Origin: Vitellaria paradoxa
Taxonomy: Eukaryota > Streptophyta > Magnoliopsida > Ericales > Sapotaceae
DNA length: 64,000 bases
Assembly (NCBI GenBank): GCA_019916065.1
Contig: CM034233.1
Location: forward strand, 13,597,573 to 13,661,572
Direction of reading: 5' to 3'
In this document: in pieces, positions 45,251 to 57,700 of the stretch
Numbering within the stretch: the first letter of the stretch is position 1
Layout: each line of letters opens with the position of its first letter
Translations under genes and position numbers: made by a program
The notes under the pieces: generated by a model
Told to the model about the DNA's origin: nothing
The model's input: only the letters and a program-made list of their open reading frames with translations
Database searches by the model: none

Positions 45251-46980
45251 TTGCTTCTGTCAGCAAGAGCGAAAAGTTATCTTTTGGGCAAGCATGGTTG
45301 AGGTATTGAAAGTCGACACATACTCAAATTTGTACATTCTTTTTTTTGACAGGGACAATACTTGAGATCCATGTTGGATACTTGATTTCTCAGATAAATC
45401 CAACTTCAATGAGTTTATTGACCTCAGCTTAATCTTTAGAATCAACTCCAGTCAGAATCGACATTAAGCTTGTTTAATTGGGCGGGCACTCCACTTTGCT
45501 GCTAAATGATGGACAACAAGTTTAAGGTCTAACCTAGGTATTTCTTTGTAACTCTAAGCGAAGACATCCTTGTACTCTGTGAGAAGCTCAACATAAGCCT
45601 ATCTTCCTTAAAACTTAGGAGAGTACTTACGTAAATAGGTTGAAGGTCTTCTAGTGTACTAAGATTGATTTCTTTTAAGTCATTAACAGTGGACTTAACA
45701 CATTTTTCAAGTTCTGATAGAGCATCTTCAACTTCCCTTTTCACTTGAATTTCTCCATCACTTGCACTGATGTGAAATGAGTATTCATCATTTTCTTATT
45801 CAGAAAAGGTTCTTAATGTTTTAGCAAAAAATTTCGTGACTACTGCTGTTTGTCACTCACTTTCAATTCTTCTTCAGCTGTCACTACTAAAGTAGTATGA
45901 CTCTTCATCCTGGATGGTATTTTACTCCTTAAATCTTTAGGGCCTTCTAAGATGACATTGATCTTTTCTTTTTTTTTTTAATGGTCTTCCTAGATATTCC
46001 CAATCTGCTCTTGACAGATCTTCTAGGTACAGGAGATACGATAACTTTATTTAATGCCAAATTTTATGTCCCCAATCGGTCAAAGACTAAGTCTTTTGAC
46101 TTTATCTCCTTTAAGCAGTCAAAAATTGATACTCTTGGATTTACTTGTTCTAAACGATCAGCAGCTAACGTTTGTGGGTTTGCTTCTTCTAGACGATCGA
46201 AGACTGAAGGCTCAACTGGAATTAGAGATTCATCTTCTTCGACAATAATGTAGTTAGCTAATTTTTTTATGATACACGCTGAAGCAGGTAGCATGAAACC
46301 AAGGCTTGCACGAGAATTCTGTACAACATAACCCTTTTGTTTTAGCATCTTTTGAGTTGAGTTCAACCCATGTACATATTATCCAATAGCTTCTGGTGGT
46401 AACTTTCCTAAAGTGAACGATTCTTTTGAATTATATCCAGCCTTTATGAGAAGTTTGTAGGTATTTGGATCAAAACTATCATTTGTGCATGTTGAAAGCA
46501 GGTCACCATGCTCTACTTTAGAACTTTGTGTTGCCTGAACAAATCCTTAGTTTGGCGCAGTCACATTTGTTTGATTTATGTTAGTAATGAGGAGAGTTAG
46601 TCTATCTAAGGTTTGATCGTCAACTCTTCAAGCCTTTAGTACGTAACGAAGTACTAGAGTGGCATTCTTTGAGACTTTCACATTGTATTTCTCATCACCA
46701 CTTTCGATCAGTTTGTTGATTTTCTTCTTTTGATCAACAATCTTACCACTATTGTTGTCTTGGGGATTGTCACTTTGTTATAACTTGTACGTTGATAAAA
46801 TACTAATTGGTTGAAGCTCTTCCACTATAATGTGTGCCAAGTAAAACTTAGCATCAACAAAGTACGATTCAACTTCAGTGAACGGCTTCCCATTAGCAAA
46901 AATCTTTCTAATTTTATTATCATGGTAGTACTTAAGACACTGATAGAAAGTAGATTGAAGGAACCACAATATTTTCATGG
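45251..46980 (-). pseudogene. Gypsy pol linker and start of reverse transcriptase, truncated
   Basis: Minus-strand text in order. At 46778-46978: STFYQCLKYYHDNKIRKIFA, GKPFTEVESYFVDAKFYL. At 46064-46366: QKMLKQKGYVVQNSRASLGF, EPSVFDRLEEANPQ. At 45529-45744: ALSELEKCVKSTVNDLKEIN, LSTLEDLQPIYVSTLL. Finally, the N-terminal RT segment around 45270-45445 ends with the conserved region containing ACPKD. Reading frames shift several times. RT stops at about 45250, before the catalytic YxDD region, where CACTA transposase sequence begins. Confidence 0.85.
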
Positions 46981-47080
46981 ATCCAAGGCCAACCTAACAG
47001 CATATTGTATGAAGTTCTAGCATTGATCACATGAAATAATGTGGTTAATGTCATGTCATCGATGAGCGAGTTGAGATGGA

Positions 47081-47338
47081 TTACTCCAATCGCTCTTTGC
47101 CCCCTTGATTAAAACCTTGAATCATCAAGTGACTATGTGACAATTCATTCATCACACGAAGAGGTATTATGTTAACTGCTGACCTGCCATTAACAAGCAT
47201 TCTATTTAATCTTTGCTCGCGTGTATAGCAAAATATGAAAAGAGAGCGATTGTGTGGTGTTGAACCATGCAGAAGATTTTCGTCTGATACATTCAAATTC
47301 TTCATACCAATAACAGATGTATCGCCATAGGTTTCCAA
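47081..47338 (-). pseudogene. Gypsy aspartic protease region, degenerate
   Basis: RLNRMLVNGRSAVNIIPLRV followed by MNELSHSHLMIQGFNQGG corresponds to the plant gypsy protease pattern LVDGGSAVNI and HLMIQGFNQGG. The catalytic D of the D-G-G/S motif has become N (VNGRS), so the protease is inactive. Frames on both sides are interrupted. Confidence 0.8.
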
Positions 47339-47699
47339 GTTAAATTCTTACAGTGTTTACATGGGCATTAAAGATGGCCCAACTTTTTATTCAGTTAGTT
47401 CTTCCACGTTCACGACATGGCATTTAACAATCTAAATGCGTTTATCAGCTTTCTATAAGGATTTTGGAAAAAACTCCTATAAAGTTATGGAAGTGCATTG
47501 TGGTTGAATAAAAGTCTCAACTGCTATAGTTGATGTTGTTCGTTGGACTTTCTTCTTCTTCCACTACTTCTTTTTGTTAGATCTAATGAACTTTTGCTTG
47601 TAGTGAATGATTTGAGAGTGATAAGACTTCGACCTAATTTTTCTTTTGCAAATGATGAGCATCCACCCTTTCTCAGCTAAATCAACTGAGTCTGCTGTT

Positions 47700-49682
47700 T
47701 TATTAATGTTGTTTTTGCACTTTAACAGTGGTGTATTAGGATTTGCAAATGATCTTGAATGATTATTTCAACATGATTAAAAGATCCAAATTGAACATCA
47801 AACTTTGACAGACAAAGAATCAAATTTTCAATCATGGGATCCACTGATCCAATCACAGCAACAGTTTGGTTGGTGCCCGTTACCTTCTCCTCTTCTTCTA
47901 GAAGGGTCTTTCCTTGACTTGCTAGTTGCATAATCTTTTCTTTAAAAAAGAAACACCGCTGGATGGAATGGCTGATTAATCGATGATGCTTGCAATAGTT
48001 TTGATCATTAACTTTATTAGCTTCCCCGGGTCGCTTCATCTCTAAAAGCTTAATGAGCTTTAGTTTTAACAAATCCTCGAGCACTCAAGGAACTTCAGAA
48101 TCAGGAAATGGATATTCTTTTGCTTGCACTTATTTAAGCATAAGTCTTTTCCATCCTCTTCCTTAGTTGGATTTGACCTTCTTCGCCTCTTTCTTCTTAG
48201 ATTTGCTTGGAGTTTTGGCTGATGTAGAAATCTTCATTGATGTAGTAGAAATAGACGCGAATTCTTTATTGGCTAATTTAGAAAAGTCTTACCCTCTTTG
48301 CAGTTGTTTTCTGGCTTGCTTCCTCTTTTTATGATATTCTTGAATCGGCAACCCTTGATTACCGATTGTAGCAATTCTAAACACTATGTCATGAGCATGG
48401 GTAGCCAATTTTTCAAAAGTTTACGCTTGATGCCTTGAATGATATAACAAAGCCCCCAATGCATGCCTTGAATGCGCATCTCAATTGCTGAAACTTCAGG
48501 TAACTTATCGTGGCAATTGAGGCTCAAATTTCTCCATCTGTTAGTAAAATCAATGACAGGTTATTCTTTTCAGTGATAAGCATTGGTGAGCTCAATCATA
48601 CTTACAGTACAATGGGCACTGTAGAATCTGTTCAGATATTCTTGCTCCAATTGCTTCCAGCTGTCAATAGTGCCAAGCTCTAGATCACAGTAACAGTCAA
48701 ATGCATTACCCTTGAGAGTTCGAATGAACTGCTTGGCTAGAAGATCTCCATCAGTTCCAAAGTTGCTGCAGGTTTCCACAAAATGAGCAATGTGTTACTT
48801 TAGATTTCATTTGCCGTCAAATTGTTGAAATTTTGGGGGTAACTAGCTGGCATCTTCAGTTAATCAATCCGATGAGTGTAAGGTTTAACGTATATGAGAG
48901 AAGATTTTGGAGTTTCCTTGTTCATGTCCTTGAGGGTGCTCAAAATGAACTCGTTCAGATCAACAGTGGCGAAACCATCAGTAGAGACTGGCAAACTTTT
49001 TGGAGTTTCTTCTTACTTGCTGGATGATTCAATCATTTCTTGTGGTTTTAGAGAATTAGGAGTTTAGCTTGATTCGCTAGTGTTATTTAGCTTATTCATG
49101 ATCGCTTTAATTTGGTGATCACGTTCTTACACCACCTTGCACGAGCTTTCCACAATCTTCGATAGCAAGTTAATTTGTTCCTCTAACGATGTTGCATTCA
49201 TCATTATCACATTCATAGCTATCGAGCTTTGAGAACTAGTGAAATCATCATGTGACTTAAACTTTGATTAGAGAGTTTCTGGAGAAGAGTTAGATTCAAA
49301 ACTGCTTGAATCATTAATCTTCTTTTGGCTAGATTGGAGCTTAACACTTGAATCAGACCCTTAAGACATGGAAGGATGTGACAGAGCCTTATCCAGAATT
49401 AAAAAAAACATCTTCCTTCGGTTTTGCAGCAGCAGCATCTTCTTTACCCCTAGAAGACTTGATCATGTGGATGTTATCTTCAACGAACTTTGAGTTGAAA
49501 ATGGGTGTTGATTTCGGCATTAGTGAAGCTTGCTTCAATGCTTCAGTCACGATTTTTGCCATGCTTTGTGTGATCAGGCTAGTGTTTTGAGCAGTAGACC
49601 TCGAGTTAGTGTTACCAATGGTAGATTTAGATATTTCAACTTTCAGATCTGAAACCTTCGAACAGTTATTCTTGGAAGCCAT
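47700..49682 (-). pseudogene. Gypsy gag, degenerate
   Basis: The gag start codon is probably at 49682 (MASKNNCSKVSDLKVE). Further pieces are 48570-48779, with TDGDLLAKQFIRTLKGNAFD, CYCDLELGTIDSWKQLEQEY and LNRFYSAHCTVSMIELTNAY (the conserved retrotransposon gag core), and 47722-48084, with YCKHHRLISHSIQRCFFFKE and KIMQLASQGK (the gag C-terminal region). Frameshifts and stops separate these pieces. The coding order and strand agree with the LTR, PBS and PPT positions. Confidence 0.85.
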
Positions 49683-49740
49683 TGAGAGCTTGGTTGATTT
49701 GATTTGATAAAGAGAGGAGATGAGAGGTAGGGATTGTCCA

Positions 49741-49759
49741 ACCAAGCATGCCAAAAATT
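49741..49759 (-). other. Primer-binding site of gypsy element
   Basis: Next to the 5' LTR, the minus strand reads AATTTTTGGCATGCTTGGT. This resembles the TTTTTGGCACGCCCGGTGGG-like primer site seen in plant gypsy elements, with several changes. Confidence 0.6.
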
Positions 49760-50677
49760 TATACACACAAATTTCGTGTTTGGAAATAAACATAGAAAAT
49801 TACAGTAACAAATTAATTTTCATTTATTTGAAGAAAAATGGATTATAATATCTGATAATTTCTAATAAAATAACTAATCCTCTGATTATTCTCTTCAAAA
49901 TGTTGATACGAGATCAAGCTTTAAGCTCTCGCATCAATGCGTGTTTGTTCTTGATGCGTCAACACGTGTTTGTTTTTTATGCGAGAGCTTAAAGCTTGAT
50001 CTTGTATCAACACGTGTTTATTCATGATGCGTTAGAGTCTGTGAGGCTTTCGCAGCTGGATTCAGTAGAGTCTCCTTGTGTGCAAAAGAATATCTTTCTA
50101 TTTAGTGGTGACCTCTATTTACAGATGTGTGGGAAAAAACAACAATAGAGTTTAACATTTCCAAGATAATTATCTTATTATTTTATTTATTAAATAAGAG
50201 ATAATACCAAGGAGTTTCAAATAATGGGTGTGTTTGGAGTTGTATAAAATTATATAAAATAGTATAAAATTGTAAAAGTAAATGTCTCGTAATTCGTGTA
50301 GTGAGTGAAGAATTTAAATTTTATTGTCTCGTAATTCGTATTTGTAGAGATTTGTAAGATTTTATTTTATTTTTAAAAAGTTTCAAACGGAGCCAATATC
50401 ATACTTCTTAAATAATTATCTCTTTTTTATTTATTTTTAAGGGATAAATATTAATAAGCATTAATTGTCTTTAGGAGTGGGCCAAGTTAACAAGTGGCAT
50501 AATTTGATTGGTCAAGTCTTGTCATTTTCAGACACATGGCGACTTATGATTCTTCTACGTATGTAATTTTTGCTAAAATCCTTCATGAGACACGTGGCAG
50601 GACATGATTTATCAACTTAGTTGCACTTTTATCTGATACTTGGTGACATTTGATTGGCTAAAATTTACATGCCTACA
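49760..50677 (-). repeat. 5' LTR of gypsy element (918 bp)
   Basis: On the minus strand it starts TGTAGGCATGTAAATTTTAG and ends AATTTGTGTGTATA, so the terminal CA has mutated to TA. Compared with the left LTR it has a 75-bp inverted duplication (49903-50010) and about 400 extra bases at 50110-50510. Those extra bases include a family-B-like MITE (about 50224-50395, GGTGTGTTTGGAGTTG to CAAACGGAGCC). Confidence 0.88.
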
Positions 50678-50682
50678 ATGAC

Positions 50683-53600
50683 ATGCTTCAATTCAGAAAA
50701 ACACTACTAGTACGCATAATTTTTTAATCAAAAAATTTTATACTATAGACCACTCCTAAAAATTAAAAAAAAAAATTCAATTTATAAAAACACAACTAGT
50801 ACATATGAATTTTTGGTAGGAAAATATTAAAATACGGACTTACCTCCATAAAAATTAATATTTTTACTTAGTTGTTATATATAGTGCAAAAGTAGACAAC
50901 CCGACTAATTTTATTATTTTTAGTGATACATTAAATTATTATATATTGATTGGGCTTTATACATTAATATTTTAGTTATTTACTATATAAAATTAAATAT
51001 ATCAATTGAATTCAGGAAAAAAAAAACTTAAATTAGACCCCAAATAAATATTCTTAACTTGGTTCATGCGTACCACGTGAGTTTAAAATAACTGATGCGG
51101 TTGCTGTAAGTAGTAAGATCTAAAATGAAGAAAGCAAAAATACATAAATGAAATTATTGGTCATGATTAGTGCGTAGACCATTAACGATTCGAACAAAAT
51201 TATAACAGAACAGTGTGTTCCCTGTGAGATGTGTCAAAGATTTGTCTGCGGTGACGAACCCACGAATCCGAAGTCCACTTGCTCCTACTAAGAATTGTAT
51301 AGTCATGCGTGCAAGTCGCTAGCTGTGTACCACAAAAATAGAATTCGACGAACAGTCAAGCAGGGAAACGGTGGTGTTTGGCTTGTAAAGTAATTATTAT
51401 TAAAAATTAGTGTTAAATGACACAATTTAAAAGAAAAAATTTGATAAAAATAGTACAAAATAAAATATTTTAATATTTTTTAGAATTCAAACACCCATAT
51501 AATATTTGACAGAATTGTAATGTCACGTCAACGACGTCATTAATGTAAATGATATAAACACAAATATTTATGCACAACGAGACCTTATTTGAAAAGAAAA
51601 AACTTTAGTCAATTTAAAAAAAATAAAAAATAAGAAAAAGTAAAGCTATTAGAAGTTATGGATAGGCCTAAATTTTTAATAATAAGACAACTTATTTTAT
51701 TTAAATAAAAATTTTAATTAAATATTCATATTAAAATTTTATTAATTAATTTACTATACGACAAGTGTGTTTGGAGTGATAAAAAATGAGATAAAATGTG
51801 AGTTAGAAAAACTGTTTACATTTGATGCACACATCTCAAACCGCCTTTTTTGAGATGAACAGTAACATTCCTATTTCGACGAATTAGGTTCTCGTTTGAA
51901 CGGATTTAAAATTTTATATCAGTCATGATTTCTTTGCAGACCAAACTTGACTTGAAACGGTTTTTACAATTCGTTTAGACAGAAATTAGTTGTATGAATC
52001 CATCAAAACGGTTTCTACAACTCCAAAAAAATAGTCACAGTAAGTTTCATTCGGTAACTTAGGAGTTCATGATGAGAATAGTAAAAAAATTTTTACTATT
52101 TGATTAACTAAATTTCAATTACCGACTTTTTTTATAAAGTATTGAAATTTTTTTCGAATTTCAAGAATGTAAGAATGTGTAAAAATATAATAGATATTTT
52201 AAAAAATTTTTAGAAATTTTTAACGATTTTCACCAGAATTTGGTGCATCAAACAGGCCCTACATAACATTAATAACATGACATCAAATATTTACCCTACT
52301 TAATTTGGGGGCATTTAGAGTAAAAAATGAAATAAAATAAAATCATTTAAAATAATTTATAAATTTGTTATTTGTATAGTAAAATAAAAAAATAAATAAT
52401 TTTTTAAAATTGAATATACTTTTTATTTTTCAGTGGCATATGACCCTTAATTATTGTAAAAGTTTAATTTTTTTGAAACAATGGTTGGAGGAATACACGG
52501 TTCTTCCCTCTCCCCCCGGTAATGGTGTTGTCAGGACAGCCTGTGACTTTGAAGCCGCAAAATTTGACGTTGGAAGCCCAAAAAAGCAACCACGCACAGT
52601 TGTGCAATACGCACACTTATATGTATAAATATGTATATATATATATATATATGCCAAAGTGAAGTGAACTAAATAACAAGAATACATGTTGAATGCTGAT
52701 AATACGAGGCGGTGGGGGTCCCAGCGTGGAGACAAGTTTAAGATCACGCCGTAGCATCGGGATAACCAAACCCGTCAGCAATCACGCGGCCTTTTGTCTC
52801 TTTGGGTTGGCCGGCTGGGGCCCCCTCCTCCTCTTCTTATTCAAAGCCTTTAATAATAATAATAATAATATACATGTGAAAGAAGCTTCTTGCTTTGTCG
52901 GTTCCCTTTTCCCGCCGGTGCAAATCTTTCCGCCACAACTCTTTTGTAAGATCCAAAAATCTGTTTTGGGTTTTGGATTTTGGACGGGGATTTCGCATGG
53001 GCCACCAGCCGAGTTCATGTGCCATTTGCATGCCCAATCTTATATTATATAAGTGTGTATTTGACGAACCCAAAGCCATCGTTCCTCAACTGATTGTTTT
53101 GGTTATGGTTTTAGAAAAAAAAAAAAAAAATTTGTCAATTATCATAAAATTTTCCACTAAAATTAATTTATTATATCAGATTGTAATTATTTTTTTAATA
53201 TTTATATATCGGATGCCCAATATGAATATCATTTACGTTAATTTTTGTTGATGAAATATGAATTGAATTAATTAATTATTTATAGGGGGTTGCCTTTCTT
53301 TTCCTTTTTCTTTTTCTCAGTGGTTTCAGATCAACTTGATTTGACAAATTGATGAGATGAATGGAGGCGATCGATCCGTGAAAAGAATGATTGCGCACGA
53401 GAATGTTTGTCCGCTCAGGCGTGACTTCACCCACCACTGGGTGTTTTCCCTGATCAATATTGGCTTCTTTTATGTATCTCCTTGTCCTTTTTTGGTTATG
53501 TGAAAGAGGAAATCTTTTCATTCCAATATATATATATATATATATGTATGTATATATCAGGAATTACGCCTTCTTACTCTTAAAAAGTGTCGAAATATTT

Positions 53601-53867
53601 CCGATTGAAAGCCAATGATCGTACTTGACAAGAAAAATTCAGTATCACCAATCAATTTCAAATCTGTTTCAGCTGAAGAAGAAATTCAAATAATAAAAGG
53701 AAAGTAAAATAAAAACCCAAAGATATTTCTTATCAAAAAGAAAGCAATTATCGCGTACACATTCATTCTGCGCATTAAGAAATACTGTTTAGTAAACTTA
53801 AGTCATCATAAGCGCCCGAGGATGCATGCATGCATATGTAATGGAAGACAATGGGAAGTCTCTATAC

Positions 53868-53903
<36 letters not shown>

Positions 53904-54769
53904 GAAATCCAATATAATAATTTAAAGACGGACATCATTGAAGCATGCAACAATCACATTGCGGCAGAGACTAATAATCACTATTCCATCCTTCTTTTTC
54001 TTTTTGCCTTTTAAATTGTTTATTGTACGTCTTGAGTTTCTAAAGTTGCATGCCCGGCTTTTTGCAGGAGATGACTAGTGCTTTTTGCGCGCTGGAATGC
54101 CAAACTGAAAGCCCTACGAATTCCAGAAAGCAAATTTCAAACTGACCGTCGTGTACAACTCTTCCTCTTCGAAACCATTGTAAAATTATCAATGGTGGAA
54201 TTGGTTTGCCTTAAAAAAATAAATAAATAAATAAAAATTAAAAATTAGTGTAAAAATGACAAGATTTAAAATTTAGTTTGATAAAATAAAATAAAATAAT
54301 TAGTAAAAGTTAAAAGATTTTTTTTTAAGTAAAATTTGAGTATCCCAACACCTAGTTTATATATATACTGTTCCAAAAGTAATATATAATATAAATATAT
54401 ATAAATATACAATAACAAGATCTGTATAGGTATGGATTTTGATTAAACGCAAGTCTATCCATCTGAACAAAAACTTCACTGGACATTCATAATTTCTAGC
54501 ACTCCAGAAAAAGAACAGGACAATACAGCTTCGTGTCCAAATTAAAGCCCGAAAATCCTTATCATTGCACAAATTCAAACATGCAGAACTTCCGCTGAGC
54601 AACAACAGACAGTCTTTAATGGGTTTCTCACCAACTGAAAAACTCAGAAGCAATACTCAATACTTAATAATACAGTGCCTTGGAATCATAGCCACTTTCA
54701 AATATAATCCGCTAAATTAAAGAATTAAAGCCCTTAAGCTCTCCCTCCCTCTCTTTATCTTGAAGAAAA
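50683..54769. other. Spacer between gypsy element and ERF gene
   Basis: It contains MITE-like segments: about 51765-52262, opening GTGTGTTTGGAGTGATAAAA and closing CAAACAGGCCCT, and a family-B half copy at 52305-52430. There are also AT microsatellites (52632-52652, 53526-53546, 53868-53901), a GC-richer island at about 52480-53090 and AT-rich filler. The last 250-300 bp probably hold the ERF 3' UTR. Short open frames (for example 53276-53521 minus) match nothing I know. Confidence 0.55.
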
Positions 54770-57700
54770 CTACTGATCACGTGGGTTTCCGGAACCAAAG
54801 TGCTTCCCATGCTTGAAAAAATCAGCACTCGATGAGGAGCTTTCCAACTGGGACGACGTGTAGGTCAGGAACTCATTTTGCGACTGCTGCAGTTGAGGAG
54901 CTGAGGACGACAATATTAATGGCGCTGCTGAAGAAGAAGAAGAAGGCTGGGGAAGAAAGGGCGGTTGATTATAATTAAGTGCCGAACTGAAATAAGGAAA
55001 ATCGTCATCATTGCTGGATAGAAGTTGTGCATATTGAAGAAGGTCCGGATAGGTTTCCTGCGACGACATGAAATGAGGAATAGTAGCAGTAACAGTAGGA
55101 AGAGGAGGATGAGGAGGAGGAGGAGGAGGATGAACGGCTGGGATTGGAATTGATCTCTCTTGTTGAGGCATGTGATTCATGAATAAGTAGCCAACGCCAT
55201 ACTGATGACCATGAGTTGGGTTCCCTTGAACTACTCTTTCGGGGAAATTGAGCTTAGCTTTGGTGCCTTTGAACTTGAGAGCCGCGTCATCGTATGCAAT
55301 AGCAGCATCCTCGGCGGTGTCGAAGGTGCCAAGCCAAACTCGAGCTGCTTTCTTTGGATCTCTTATTTCGGCTGCCCATTTCCCCCAAGGTCTCTGCCTT
55401 ACTCCTCTATAATGTCTTCTTCTTACATTCCCTTCACAAATTAAAACCATTTTTACCCATTTGGCTTCACCATCTCAATATAGCAAGCATGAGAAAATTT
55501 ATTAAATTTCGCTGTTCTGAAATAACGCAATATACTCCTAAAATCATTTCTAATGCATCAGCTGTGCAATGTAAAATATATATATATACACAACAAATAT
55601 TCCGTGCCCATTATACTTTTCAAATAAAGTTGTATATGTATGCATTAAAATTAAAATATGTTAATACATTTTTTCTTTCAAAAATCTAAAATAAATTTTC
55701 TTTTCATTGAATTATTCTCAAAAATTAAAATTTTTATCTTTCTCAATACAATTCTTCAGATACTATTATTAAGTTCAACTCAATACTCTATGAGAATGTA
55801 AAGTCACCAAAAAACTAAAATTTAAAGAGAAGTTTTGATTTGTAAAAAAATACTAGTCATTTATTGAGAAATAAAACTTATTTTTAATTTTTGAATTTTA
55901 ATTTGTGATACAGATATTTTTTAAATATTTTGAGTTTTATTATATAGATATAACGATGATGACGGTGATTTCTACTAACCAGCAATAGTTACCCCAGGAT
56001 GGTGTTTGTTTTTTTGAAATGTTAGTTCTTTTCCTTCAAAATTATGCTACTACCTTAATAATTTTGTACGGTATTTAATTATAGGACCGTCTATATAAAT
56101 CCAACTATTCTTATGATCTCTTTAGTTCTTCTTCGTGCATCCATCTTTCTACGCACGTAATTATAGCCACTTCTCCCCTGCCTTTTTTATGTACTGCACT
56201 TCTAGTTAATTACTTGTTAATAAAACTGGCTAGCCTAAGGAGATCCAGGTCCATGTACAAGATACTACTAGAAAGCGGGAATTTAAGTAATGAAACAATT
56301 TGGGAGTAAGGTTTCGTTTATATTGTAAAATGTTTTTGGAGGAAATAATTTTGCTTATATCTCTTAAAATATTTTTTCAAAACAAGACCAGTCACTTTTT
56401 TCCTTGAAAATATTTTATATTAAAATAAACGGAGCCTAACAATAAAAAATAAATAAATATTAACAATGCAACACAAAAAGTATATGATAACTATTTTTAT
56501 CATAAATGCTTCTTTATGTGAGCGTGCACCTTTAATGACCATACTATTTCATTACTAAAAAAATATTAAAATTAGTAATGAAATATGATTCATTGCTATA
56601 ACTAGATCAAATACTCTAATAAGGGTATGTTTGGACTAAGGATTTGAAAAGGAAAAAGAAAATGGTAAGAGAAATGGAAAGGGAAAGGGGAAAAAAAAAA
56701 GAAAAGAAACATAAAATTTCAAATGCATAATTTTATCCAAGTAGATTAAAAGATATAAAAAAATAAATGGCATTTATTAATAATTATTTTAATTTTTAGA
56801 TTCCATGCTTTTTCAATGTCGTTTTCCATCATAGACCAAACAAGATGAATATTTTAACTCTTTATAAATTTCATTTATTTTTGACAAATTCTTAATATAA
56901 ACATAAATTAAAAGTTTCTTTAGTGATAAATTTGTACGCCGTGATTCAATTTTTCATTACTAATACCCTCATCTCTTACAGTGCTCCTAATTTCCCAATA
57001 TATATACATAACCCAAGTCCTTCTAACATTGCCTATGAAATATATATTAAAAAAAATACTATAAATATTGAAATATGTCAAATGGGAAAGAGAGAAAATT
57101 ATGAATCCACTATATATGATATGGGGATATGGCATGAATTCACATGCTACAATAAGGATTAATACAAACAAGGAGTCCTAATTTATGACATGCATTGCCT
57201 TAATGTTTTTTCTTTCTCTTGCAGGTCGCTCACCGAATTGTTAAATTTAGTTAAACAGATTAGTGATTAATTGCCCGAAGTTAATGACTTGAGATACACA
57301 AAGACATAAAGACATATGTTCAGAAAAGAAAATAGATATAGGCATTTGTTAACATGTCTATCAATAAAAGTATATAATTTAATAATGTTTAGCATTTTCA
57401 TAACTCCAGTAAGATATTGGAGGCATTTAGAATAATAAAAAGTGAAATAAAATAAGATAATTTGAAATAATTTATAGATTCGTTGTTTGTACGTTGAGAT
57501 AAAAATTGAATAACTTTTAAAAATTTTAAAAAAATTTTAGAATTTTTTAATATTTTATACCGTACTAAACGGACCTATTATTATACATTGTGTATTTATT
57601 GGGTTCGAGGGAGCTACAATGGAAAAATCCCATGTAGGGGTCGAAATGCAGCAATCATGATTTGATTATAATAATCTAATGGTCCTAATTTAATTTAGTT

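Larger units (their letters stand above)
28325..50677 (-). mobile_element. Degenerate Ty3/gypsy LTR retrotransposon with nested insertions, 22.35 kb
   Basis: Two related LTRs bound the block: 28325-28781 (3' LTR for this minus-strand element) and 49760-50677 (5' LTR). The flanks are CTGAC (28320-28324) and ATGAC (50678-50682), a 5-bp target duplication with one difference. Between them, on the minus strand and in order, are primer-binding site, gag, protease, linker, start of RT, [CACTA block], end of RNase H, integrase and polypurine tract. That gene order (integrase after RT/RNase H) is Ty3/gypsy. All reading frames are broken. The CACTA block at about 34460-45250 has replaced most of RT and RNase H. 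The LTRs differ by many substitutions and by a roughly 400-bp length difference, so the insertion is old. Confidence 0.9.

Noticed and set aside
45024..45365. 113-codon + strand open frame
   Set aside because: It is the antisense shadow of minus-strand CACTA transposase and gypsy RT fragments.
52693..53052. 119-codon open frame in the GC-richer island
   Set aside because: No recognisable domain. Several overlapping frames are open on both strands, as expected in a GC-rich patch.
53276..53521. 81-codon minus-strand open frame
   Set aside because: I considered an organellar fragment or small gene but could match it to no known protein, and it has a Lys/Arg low-complexity end.
54770..55450. 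ERF as a single-exon gene starting MVLICEGNV at 55450
   Set aside because: The first residues before GNVRRR are intron. The acceptor GTGAAG|GG at 55432-55433 joins in phase to the conserved exon 1 near 58.8 kb.
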